A stretch of 64,000 nt of DNA from Arthrobacter humicola. GTDB taxonomy: Bacteria; Actinomycetota; Actinomycetes; Actinomycetales; Micrococcaceae. Positions 17,697 through 24,914 of this stretch are shown in pieces (within the stretch, counting starts at the first letter, position 1; every line of letters begins with the position of its first letter). The stretch covers positions 1 to 64,000 of the forward strand of contig NZ_JAFKON010000005.1 in assembly GCF_022803015.1 (NCBI RefSeq), written 5' to 3'. The notes under the pieces were generated by a model. The model was given only the letters and a program-made list of their open reading frames with translations. It did not search any database and was not told the DNA's origin. A program made the translations under genes and the position numbers.

Positions 17697-19817
17697 TTAC
17701 AGGTTTGAGTGGCTTGAGTGGTTTGAGTGGCTGGCGGAGGTGCCGACCAATCGGGCGGCAGCCGAACGGACGACGGCGACACTGCCGGCCGCGAGGCCGA
17801 GTCCGCCGTCGAGTTCGGCGCCGGTGAGCAGGTCCACGCCTTCCAGCGGCAGCCGGACGTCGTGGGCGCCGTGGTTGATGCAGAACGTCCAGTCCGTCCC
17901 GTCCTTGCTGCGCCGGACCACTTCGACGTCGGCCGGCAGGTCCGGGACGAGCGGCTGCACCCTGGCATCGGCGCAGACGACGGCGAGCAGTTCGCCCAGG
18001 CCTTCCGGCGCGAGTGACGTGGCGACATAGTAGGAGCGGCCGCTTCCGGCACGGTTACGGGTCACGGCGGGAGAACCGGCGGCCGGTCCCTCTTCCACGG
18101 CCGCGAGGACCTCGGCGGTGGTGGCATGCCCCAATTCGTTCCAGCAGGTACCCGCCCCGAAGCTGCTGAGCCGGATACTTTCGCCGCCGCGCAGCGGGAA
18201 AAACTCTTCCATCTTCACGCCCAGCAGTCCGCTGAACGCGCCGGGATAGCTGCCAAGCCTGATGTGGTCATTTTCGTCCACGATACCGGAGAAATAGGTC
18301 ACCACGAGGTGGCCGCCGGAGCGCACGTACGCGTCAAGTTTCGTGGCCCCGGCGTCGCTCACGAGGTATTGCATCGGCGCGACGACGAGCCGGTAGCCGG
18401 ACAGGTCATCGGTACTTTGGCGGAAGTCGGTGGGGATGCCGGAGCGGTAGAAGGCATCGTGCCAGCGCCTGGTTTCGGCGATGTTGGAGGCGTCCACGCT
18501 CGGGTGCGAGTCCAGTTCCGAGGCCCAGCGGGCGTCAGTGTCGTGGAGGATCGCGACGTCCACCCGGCCGGACGCGCCCGTAACTACCGAGCCGCTGACT
18601 TCGGCCAGGCTGCGCAGCGCCTGGCCCAGCTGCACCACTTCGCGCCAAACCTTGGTGTCCGTGCCGGCGTGCGGCAGCAGCCCGGAATGGAACTTTTCGG
18701 CGCCGGCCCGCGAGGCCCGCCACTGGAAGAAGAGCGCGCCGTCGGCGCCGCGGGCTACATGCTGCAGGGAATTGCGCAGCATCTCGCCGGGCGCTTTGGC
18801 GATGTTGCGCGGCTGCCAGTTCACGGCCGAGGTCGAATGCTCCATGAGCAGCCACGGCTTGCCCTTGGCCCAGCCGCGGGTGAGGTCCGCGGTTGCCGCC
18901 AGTTCCTGGAAGTTCCGCGGATCCTCGGCAATCAGGTAGTGGTCGTTGGAGACCACATCCATCTCTTCGGACCAGCGCCAGTAGTCCACGGGCTGGTGCA
19001 GGCCCATGTTGAAACCCATGAAGTTGGTGGTCACGGGATGTCCCGAGTGCGTGCGGATGATCGCGGCCTCGGCCTTGTAGCATTCGAGCAGCTCATCGGA
19101 GGAGTAGCGGGCGAAGTCCAGCTGCTGGGTCGGGTTCACCCAGGTCCCGGAGGTGCGCGGCGGCAGGATCTGCTCCCAGGCCGAGTAGCGCTGGGACCAG
19201 AAGGCGGTGCCCCACGCGGCATTGAGGGCCTCCAGGCTGCCGTACCGGCGTTCGAGCCAGCGCCGGAAACCTGCGGCGGCACCGTCCGAGAAATCAGGCT
19301 GGTTGTGGCAGCCGTACTCGTTGTGGACATGCCACATCACGACGGCGGGGTGGTCCTTGTACCGGGTGGCGATCTGCTCGGTCAGGGCCGCGGCGGCCCG
19401 GCGGTATTCGGCACTCGAGGCCGCGAAGGCCTGCCGGGAACCGTAGCTGTGCCGCACGCCGTCGGCCGTCACGGGCAGGGACTCGGGGTACTTGTGGCTG
19501 AACCAGGGCGGCGGCGACGCCGTGGCGTTCGCCAGGTCCACCCGGATGCCGTTGGCGTGCAGCAGGTCCAGGACCCGGTCCAGCCAGCCGAACTCGTAGA
19601 CGCCCTCGGACGGCTCAAGCAGGGACCAGCTGAAGATGCCCACGCTGACCAGGTTGACGCCGGCCTCGCGCATCAGCCGGACGTCCTCGTCCCAGGTCTC
19701 CTCGGGCCACTGCTCCGGGTTGTAGTCTCCGCCGAATGCCAGCATCGGGGAGCCTTCGGAGCCGAGGCGGGCGGTGATGTAGTCCATGGCGTTGTTCTGG
19801 TTGGAGCTGTTGTCCAC
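17697..19817 (-). CDS. beta-galactosidase, GH42
   Basis: A 706-residue glycoside hydrolase of family 42. N-terminal LAFGGDYNPEQWPEETW is the classic GH42 start. The acid/base Glu lies in MWHVHNEYGCHNQPDF, the nucleophile Glu in WLLMEHSTSAVNW. A trimerisation domain (VVAPMQYLVSDAGATKL) and a C-terminal beta domain follow. It is cytoplasmic, without a signal peptide. GTG at 19817 is preferred over ATG 19787 because AAAGGA precedes it by six bases. The gene ends in a Ser/His-rich tail (SASHSNHSSHSNL) encoded by three 9-bp direct repeats. It follows the permease gene stop directly. Confidence 0.94.
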   Translation of the reverse strand: MDNSSNQNNAMDYITARLGSEGSPMLAFGGDYNPEQWPEETWDEDVRLMREAGVNLVSVGIFSWSLLEPSEGVYEFGWLDRVLDLLHANGIRVDLANATASPPPWFSHKYPESLPVTADGVRHSYGSRQAFAASSAEYRRAAAALTEQIATRYKDHPAVVMWHVHNEYGCHNQPDFSDGAAAGFRRWLERRYGSLEALNAAWGTAFWSQRYSAWEQILPPRTSGTWVNPTQQLDFARYSSDELLECYKAEAAIIRTHSGHPVTTNFMGFNMGLHQPVDYWRWSEEMDVVSNDHYLIAEDPRNFQELAATADLTRGWAKGKPWLLMEHSTSAVNWQPRNIAKAPGEMLRNSLQHVARGADGALFFQWRASRAGAEKFHSGLLPHAGTDTKVWREVVQLGQALRSLAEVSGSVVTGASGRVDVAILHDTDARWASELDSHPSVDASNIAETRRWHDAFYRSGIPTDFRQSTDDLSGYRLVVAPMQYLVSDAGATKLDAYVRSGGHLVVTYFSGIVDENDHIRLGSYPGAFSGLLGVKMEEFFPLRGGESIRLSSFGAGTCWNELGHATTAEVLAAVEEGPAAGSPAVTRNRAGSGRSYYVATSLAPEGLGELLAVVCADARVQPLVPDLPADVEVVRRSKDGTDWTFCINHGAHDVRLPLEGVDLLTGAELDGGLGLAAGSVAVVRSAAARLVGTSASHSNHSSHSNL
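17702..17730. repeat. three 9-bp direct repeats in the end of the beta-galactosidase gene
   Basis: TTGAGTGGY repeated three times, encoding the Ser/His-rich last residues of the beta-galactosidase. In-frame repeats of this type change copy number easily without breaking the protein. Confidence 0.6.
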
Positions 19818-19819
19818 GT

Positions 19820-20788
19820 TTATCCTTTGCTGGAGCCGAGGGTCAGGCCCGCCACGAAGTGGCGCTGCAGGAGCAGGTAGATGATCAGGGCCGGAACAGC
19901 CGTGATCATGGCGCCGGCGGCGATCAGGTTGTAGTTGGAGAGGAACTGGCCCTGGAGGTTGTTGATCGCGGTGGTGACCGGAAGCCGGTCTCCGCTTTGG
20001 ATGAAGAGCAGGGGCCAGAAGAAGTCGTTGTAAATGAAGATCACCTCGAGCGTGCCCATGGCGGCCAGGGCCGGGCGGCACAGCGGCAGGATGATGTCCC
20101 AGTACTGGCGCCAGACGCCGGCACCGTCAACCAGGGCCGCCTCGGTCAGCTCGGGGGACAGGGCCTTCATGTAGTTCGAGAGGACGAACGTCACGAAGCC
20201 GATCTGGAAGGCGGTGTCCACGGCGATCACGCTGATGTAGGTGTTGAGCAGGTTCCCTGAATCGCTGACGGCGTAGGGAAGCTCGAAGTGCTTGAACATT
20301 TCAAAGAGCGGCGCCGCGAGCACCTGCGGCGGCAACAGGTTTCCGGCGGTGAACATGATCAGCAAGGTGATGTTGAACTTCCAGCTCACCCGGCTCACGG
20401 CGAACGCCATCATGGAGGCGAAGAAGAGGATCAGGAACACCGAGGGGACCGTGATGAGCACGGAGTTCCAGAACAGCTGGGAAAAGCCGCCCTGTGTCCA
20501 GGCCTGGGCGAAGTTGTCGAAGTTGAAGGCGCCGCCGGTGCTGAAGTAGCCGTATTTGTCGGTGTCAGCTTTGGGCCGCAGGGCAGTGAAAATGGCCCAG
20601 GCCAGGGGTACGAGCCAGATCGCCGCCATGACGATGAGGAAGACGTGGGTGCCGTAGTGCTTCTTGCCCTGCTTGTTGTTGGCCGGGCGGCCGGGGCGGG
20701 GGCCGGTCCTTCCTGGGCCGGAGCTGCGCTGCCGGGCGTCTGCCGGGCTGCCGGCCGCGGCGGCATCGGTTGGATGGGCGATGCTCAT
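19820..20788 (-). CDS. sugar ABC transporter permease (MalG-like)
   Basis: A 322-residue inner-membrane permease with about six hydrophobic segments. The cytoplasmic EAA loop is EAALVDGAGVWRQYWDIILP, which contacts the ATPase. A hydrophilic, Pro/Gly/Arg-rich N-terminus of about 55 residues precedes the first membrane helix. ATG at 20788 is preceded by AGAGG and overlaps the upstream permease stop (ATGA). It forms the galactoside importer with the next two genes; the ATPase is not encoded here and is probably a shared MsmK-type subunit from elsewhere. Confidence 0.93.
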   Translation of the reverse strand: MSIAHPTDAAAAGSPADARQRSSGPGRTGPRPGRPANNKQGKKHYGTHVFLIVMAAIWLVPLAWAIFTALRPKADTDKYGYFSTGGAFNFDNFAQAWTQGGFSQLFWNSVLITVPSVFLILFFASMMAFAVSRVSWKFNITLLIMFTAGNLLPPQVLAAPLFEMFKHFELPYAVSDSGNLLNTYISVIAVDTAFQIGFVTFVLSNYMKALSPELTEAALVDGAGVWRQYWDIILPLCRPALAAMGTLEVIFIYNDFFWPLLFIQSGDRLPVTTAINNLQGQFLSNYNLIAAGAMITAVPALIIYLLLQRHFVAGLTLGSSKG

Positions 20789-21735
20789 GCCTCTTTGTCC
20801 TTTCCGAATGCGCGGGAGAGATAAAACGTGATGGGGATCAGCGAGATGACGAGCAGGATGACGGCCAGCGCCGAGCCGATGCCGATCACCTGCCCTTCGC
20901 CCACCAGGTTCTGGATGACCAGGGCGCTGATCAGTTCCAGCCCGTTGGTGCCGCGGTTGATCACGTAGACGATGTCGAACGCCCGGAGGGATTCGATGAC
21001 GGTGATGACGATGATGATGACGTTCACCGGGCGCATGGCCGGGAAGACCACCTGGAAGAAGGTCTGGACCGCGTTGGCGCCGTCGATCTGGGCCGCCTCG
21101 CGCAGGGTCGGATCCACGCCCTTGAGCCCGGCCAGGTACAGGATCATGACGTAGCCGGCGTGCCGCCAGGTGGCGGCGAAGAGGGCTGCCCAGATGTTGA
21201 CGCTGGAATCCCCGAACCAGTCGACGGCCTGGGGCGTGCCGGCGGTGCCAAGCAGGAAGTTCAGGAGGCCGCTGTCCCGGTTGTAGAACAGCTGCCAGAT
21301 GATCCCGATCAGGGCAAGGGAGAGCATTACCGGGGCGAAGAAGATGCTCTGGTAGATCCGCGTGCCGCGGATGTTCTGGTCCAGGAGCACGGCCAGGAGC
21401 AGCCCCAGCGGGGTGGCGACGAGTGCCAGGAACGCCAGCCACAGCACGTTGTGCTGCATGGCCGGCCAAAACGGCGGGTAATCCTGGGCGATGAACTGGT
21501 AGTTCTCGACGCCGGCGGGCTTGATGTCGGTCAGCTCCAGCCCGTTCCAGCGGGTGAAGGACAGTCCGACCGACATGAGGGTGGGGATCCAGACCAGTAC
21601 GAGCTGGATCAGCGTGGGGATGCCCACCATCAAGCCGAGCACCACTTTGTCGCGGCCGGACAGCCGCCGAACCCGCCGCGCGGGGGCTGCGGCTGCTTTG
21701 CGCCCCCGCGCCGACGGGTTGGTAGAGACACTCAT
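20785..21735 (-). CDS. sugar ABC transporter permease (MalF-like)
   Basis: A 316-residue permease with six hydrophobic segments and the EAA loop EAAQIDGANAVQTFFQVVFP. VGLSFTRWNG after the first helix is typical of MalF/UgpA-type partners. AAGGA lies seven bases upstream of the ATG. It is the second gene of the operon, after the binding protein, and the two are separated by a hairpin. Confidence 0.93.
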   Translation of the reverse strand: MSVSTNPSARGRKAAAAPARRVRRLSGRDKVVLGLMVGIPTLIQLVLVWIPTLMSVGLSFTRWNGLELTDIKPAGVENYQFIAQDYPPFWPAMQHNVLWLAFLALVATPLGLLLAVLLDQNIRGTRIYQSIFFAPVMLSLALIGIIWQLFYNRDSGLLNFLLGTAGTPQAVDWFGDSSVNIWAALFAATWRHAGYVMILYLAGLKGVDPTLREAAQIDGANAVQTFFQVVFPAMRPVNVIIIVITVIESLRAFDIVYVINRGTNGLELISALVIQNLVGEGQVIGIGSALAVILLVISLIPITFYLSRAFGKDKEA

Positions 21736-21786
21736 GGAGATTCCTTGCCTTGTGAAATGCAGAGTGAAATGCAGAGGAAAAGAGCC

Positions 21787-21820
21787 GTGCTGACCGCGCG
21801 GTCACCCGCGCGGTCAGCAC
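21787..21820 (-). terminator. intercistronic hairpin between binding protein and permease genes
   Basis: A perfect 15-bp stem (21787-21801 with 21806-21820) with a four-base loop, five bases after the binding-protein stop. There is no U-tract. Such hairpins after a binding-protein gene commonly cause partial termination or protect the upstream mRNA, so that binding protein is made in excess over permease. Confidence 0.8.
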
Positions 21821-21824
21821 GCCG

Positions 21825-23141
21825 CTACTGGGCGGCGTACAGGGACTTGGCCTGGGCTTCCAGGTTCTTCACATCGACGTTGCCGTCCTTGATGAACGAC
21901 TGAAGCGCCGGGATCATCACGTTGTTGGCCATGGCGGGAAGGGCATCGCGGTCGAAGAACTGGCTGATGTTCTTGGCGCCGCTGATGGCTTCGGCCAGCT
22001 TCTTGTTCAGCGGAGTGAACTTGGAGGTATCGGCGCCCTTGGCGGTGGCGATGTTGGACGAGTCGACCGAGGCGTACACATCCTGTCCTTCCGGGGTGCC
22101 GACGTAGGCCAGGAAGTCCCGGGCGGCCTGGTTCTGGCCGCCCTTCTTGGAGAGCAGCAGGCCGTCGATGGGTGCCTCGATGGCGTCCTGGCCTTCCACC
22201 GCGACCTCGGGGAACGGGAAGAAGTCGATGTCGTCGGCGATTGCCTTGTCCGTGTACTGCTGGGTGAGGAAGGAGCCGAGCAGGTACATGCCGGATTTCT
22301 TGTCCGCGAGGGACTTCGCCGAGTCCTGCCACGTCATGCCCAGGGCGTTCGGGTTCTGGAACGGGAGCAGGGCCTTCCAGGTGTCGAAGACGTCGCTGAC
22401 CTTCTTCTGGTCCCAGCTTTCCCGGTGCGCGGTGAGGTCCATGTGGAACTGGTAGCCGTTCAGGCGCATGTTCAGGTAGTCGAATGTGCCCATGGCGGGC
22501 CAGCCGTCCTTGTCCGCGAATTCAATCGGAATCAGGCCGTCGGCCTTCATCTTGGTGGCGAGGGCCTTCAGCTCATCGAACGTCGTGGGGACGGTGTACC
22601 CCTTTTCCGTCCAGAGGCTCTTGCGGTAGAAGAAGCCCCAGGGGTAGTTGTAGTTCGGGATCAGGTACATCTTGCCGTCGGCTCCGGTCGAGGCCTTTTT
22701 CAGGGCATCGGAGTAGTTCCCGCCGACCTTTTCCCAGACGTCATCGATCGGGGCGAGCAGCCCCTTGCCGGCGTAGTACTGCATGCGGTACCCGGCGAAC
22801 CAGGTGAACGAATCGTCGGGGCTGCCCTGGAGGTAGGTGTTGATCTTGTTCTGGAAGTCGTTGTGCGCCACCACGTTGGTGGTGACCGCGATGCCGGACT
22901 TCTTCTGGAAAGCGTCGGTCACGGCCTTGTAGGCAGCCTTGGGGACCTCGTCGGAGGACCCGGAACCGAACGTGGCCGTCTTGGCGCCGCCGCTGGCAGG
23001 TGCGCTGCCGCCCGTGCAGGCCGAGAGCAGGGGGATGCCGGCCATCGCGACTGCTCCGGCGCCGAAGGTCTTCAGCAGCGTCCTCCGGTCCCACCCGCCT
23101 CGGCTGGAGGCCCGTAGCAGTGCGTCTTCATGCATGGTCAT
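21825..23141 (-). CDS. extracellular sugar-binding lipoprotein
   Basis: A 438-residue solute-binding protein of the ABC sugar family. The N-terminus has a twin-arginine-like stretch (WDRRTLLKTFGAGAVAMAG) and a lipobox LLSAC, so it is probably exported by Tat and lipid-anchored at the Cys. KSGIAVTTNVVAHNDFQNKI and YAGKGLLAPIDDVWEKVG fit family 1 binding proteins. The start at 23141 has AGGAG about six bases upstream. It is the first gene of the galactoside operon; galactosides are the inferred ligand from its neighbours. Confidence 0.93.
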   Translation of the reverse strand: MTMHEDALLRASSRGGWDRRTLLKTFGAGAVAMAGIPLLSACTGGSAPASGGAKTATFGSGSSDEVPKAAYKAVTDAFQKKSGIAVTTNVVAHNDFQNKINTYLQGSPDDSFTWFAGYRMQYYAGKGLLAPIDDVWEKVGGNYSDALKKASTGADGKMYLIPNYNYPWGFFYRKSLWTEKGYTVPTTFDELKALATKMKADGLIPIEFADKDGWPAMGTFDYLNMRLNGYQFHMDLTAHRESWDQKKVSDVFDTWKALLPFQNPNALGMTWQDSAKSLADKKSGMYLLGSFLTQQYTDKAIADDIDFFPFPEVAVEGQDAIEAPIDGLLLSKKGGQNQAARDFLAYVGTPEGQDVYASVDSSNIATAKGADTSKFTPLNKKLAEAISGAKNISQFFDRDALPAMANNVMIPALQSFIKDGNVDVKNLEAQAKSLYAAQ

Positions 23142-23194
23142 AATTTCTCCTTTGAAATAACGCGGGTGGAGTGAAGCAGCTCACATCATTAGCT

Positions 23195-23222
23195 ATCATA
23201 ATCGCACAATAAGGAACGTCAA
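23195..23222 (-). promoter_or_regulatory. promoter of the galactoside operon
   Basis: On the minus strand TTGACG (23217-23222) and TATGAT (23195-23200) are separated by 16 bases, close to the sigma-70 consensus. The predicted transcript would start about 45 bases before the binding-protein ATG. Confidence 0.8.
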
Positions 23223-23237
23223 GTAGCAAAAAAGAAC
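23207..23237 (-). promoter_or_regulatory. tandem operator candidate (DeoR site)
   Basis: The minus strand carries GTTCTTTTTTG (23227-23237) and GTTCCTTATTG (23207-23217), nine of eleven bases identical and exactly 20 bp apart, about two helical turns. One copy lies just upstream of the -35 element and the other fills the -35/-10 spacer. This is the expected geometry for a repressor; DeoR proteins often use such direct repeats. Assignment to the operon's DeoR protein is inferred. Confidence 0.55.
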
Positions 23238-23380
23238 ATTTTGATGCGCGTGGCCGGACTTGTCCGTTGACTTAGGGCGGGGCCGCTCTTAGCGTTAAGC
23301 CCCTCAGGGTGCCGATGTGGTCCGCCGGCTGGCGGTGGCGCCCGGAACCGCGGATACATGGCGAAAACCCAGGTGCACCC

Positions 23381-24712
23381 ATGAAGATCAAGTCCACAGC
23401 CGCCGCCACGCTGCTCGTCCTGCTGTTCCTGGGAGGATTGCTCGGCGGCCCGTCCGCGTCCGCGCCGGCGTCGTCCGAGGGCGCCACGTATTACGTGAGC
23501 GCCGACGGCAGTGACGCCAACGACGGGACGTCGCCGCAATCGGCCTGGGCGACGCTCGACAAGGTCAATGCCACTGCGCTGCGGCCCGGGGACTCGGTCA
23601 GCTTTCGCCGCGGAGACATCTTCTCCGGCGGCCTCGTGGTCGGCCAGAGCGGCACCAGCCGGCTCAAGGTCACGCTGAATGCCTACGGAAGCGGCGATCC
23701 GCCCGCCGTTACGGGCGGACTGGCAGGTACGTGCGTCAGGCTCGACGGCGACTACATCGCCGTTGACGGCCTGCGGGCGGAGTCGTGCGGCTATGCGGGC
23801 TTCAGCATCAACGGCGACCACGGCTCCGTGCGGAACTCCGCCGCCAGGAACAATGCTGCGGGCATCAAAGTGAGCGAGGGCTCCGACTTCGGCACCTACA
23901 CCAACAACACGCTTGCCGACAACAACATCATGAACGTCAATACGCCGGGGGAGCTGTGCGGCACCGCCACGTCCCTGAAGTGCGATGACGACTCGGGCGC
24001 CTTTGGCTTCCTGATCAACGGCAGCGACAACGAGTTCGCCGGCAACACCGTCACCGGCTCCACCGCGGTGTCCTACGATTTTGGCCACGACGGCAGCGCG
24101 TTCGAAATATTCAACGGCAACCGGAACAGGATCCACCACAACGTGGCCGTGGATAACAACGTCTTCTCCGAACTGGGGCGCGGGAAGGGCGGAACTGCCG
24201 ACGGCAACACGTACAGCTACAACCTGGTCCGGTCCACCTGCGGCCCCAACTGCTCCCAGGCCATGGGGCTGATCGCGCGCGGCAGGACGTCCTCCTTCGG
24301 CCCGACCAACGGCACCACGTTCGAATACAACACCGTGTGGCTGGACGGCGCGGACTCCCAGGCTCTGGTCTGCCACGCGTCGTGCCCGGCCTCCACCGTC
24401 GTCAGGGGAAACATCCTGGTGGCCGCCCGCAATGCGCTGTGGATGGACGGCGCCGGCTGGACCGAGCGGGAAAACGTCCTCAACGGCCCCACGAACATCA
24501 TTCCCGATGCCACCTCCACTACTGAACCGGCCGACTTTGTCAACGCACCCGCCGATCTCCACCTCTCCGGCGCGAGCCCGGCCATTGACCGGGCCGGGGT
24601 CAGCCCCTTCCCCTTGGATCTGGACGGGCGGCCGGCCAACCAGAAGGGCGACTGCCAGGGCGGCGGCGCGGCCGATGCCGGGACCTACGAATACAGGCCA
24701 GCCGGCTGCTGA
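23381..24712 (+). CDS. secreted right-handed beta-helix protein
   Basis: A 443-residue exported protein. The signal peptide is MKIKSTAAATLLVLLFLGGL with cleavage near SASA. The mature part begins ATYYVSADGSDANDGTSPQS, the typical start of secreted beta-helix proteins related to pectate lyases and polysaccharide lyases. Repeated Asn-rich turns (NSAARNNAAGIKVSE, NNTLADNNIM, GSDNEFAGNTVTGS, NRIHHNVAVDNNVFSE) indicate helix rungs. I cannot name the substrate. The ATG was chosen for the signal peptide; AGGTG precedes it by five bases. It is transcribed divergently from the galactoside operon. Confidence 0.85.
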   Translation: MKIKSTAAATLLVLLFLGGLLGGPSASAPASSEGATYYVSADGSDANDGTSPQSAWATLDKVNATALRPGDSVSFRRGDIFSGGLVVGQSGTSRLKVTLNAYGSGDPPAVTGGLAGTCVRLDGDYIAVDGLRAESCGYAGFSINGDHGSVRNSAARNNAAGIKVSEGSDFGTYTNNTLADNNIMNVNTPGELCGTATSLKCDDDSGAFGFLINGSDNEFAGNTVTGSTAVSYDFGHDGSAFEIFNGNRNRIHHNVAVDNNVFSELGRGKGGTADGNTYSYNLVRSTCGPNCSQAMGLIARGRTSSFGPTNGTTFEYNTVWLDGADSQALVCHASCPASTVVRGNILVAARNALWMDGAGWTERENVLNGPTNIIPDATSTTEPADFVNAPADLHLSGASPAIDRAGVSPFPLDLDGRPANQKGDCQGGGAADAGTYEYRPAGC

Positions 24713-24822
24713 AACGCAACGGCATGGCGGCGCAGCAAGGAACCAGCACCTGGTGCCATCGCTGGTCCCAAGGTGTCCGGGCGGCCCGGCGGATGTTACA
24801 TAGTTGCAACTGCAGGGACACC

Positions 24823-24881
24823 CATGCGAAATCGTCCCGGGATGATACTTGAAGTGCGTCCTCCCGGGGACGCTTCGCATG
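24823..24881 (+). promoter_or_regulatory. structured leader upstream of the trehalase-type gene
   Basis: CATGCGAA (24823-24830) pairs perfectly with TTCGCATG (24874-24881). Between them are two smaller inverted repeats: ATCGTCCCGGGATGAT (near-palindrome) and GCGTCC-TCCCGG-GGACGC. Together they could fold into a three-way junction 33 bases before the start codon. The role is unknown; it could be a terminator-like or regulatory 5' leader. Confidence 0.4.
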
Positions 24882-24914
24882 CAGGCATTGGGGACTACTC
24901 GAAGGACCGCGCCG

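Noticed and set aside
14407..18030. An uninterrupted 1207-codon plus-strand frame across galT, the GH36 gene and the DeoR gene
   Set aside because: It spans several real genes on the other strand, has no ribosome binding site or recognisable domain, and is explained by GC-rich third positions.
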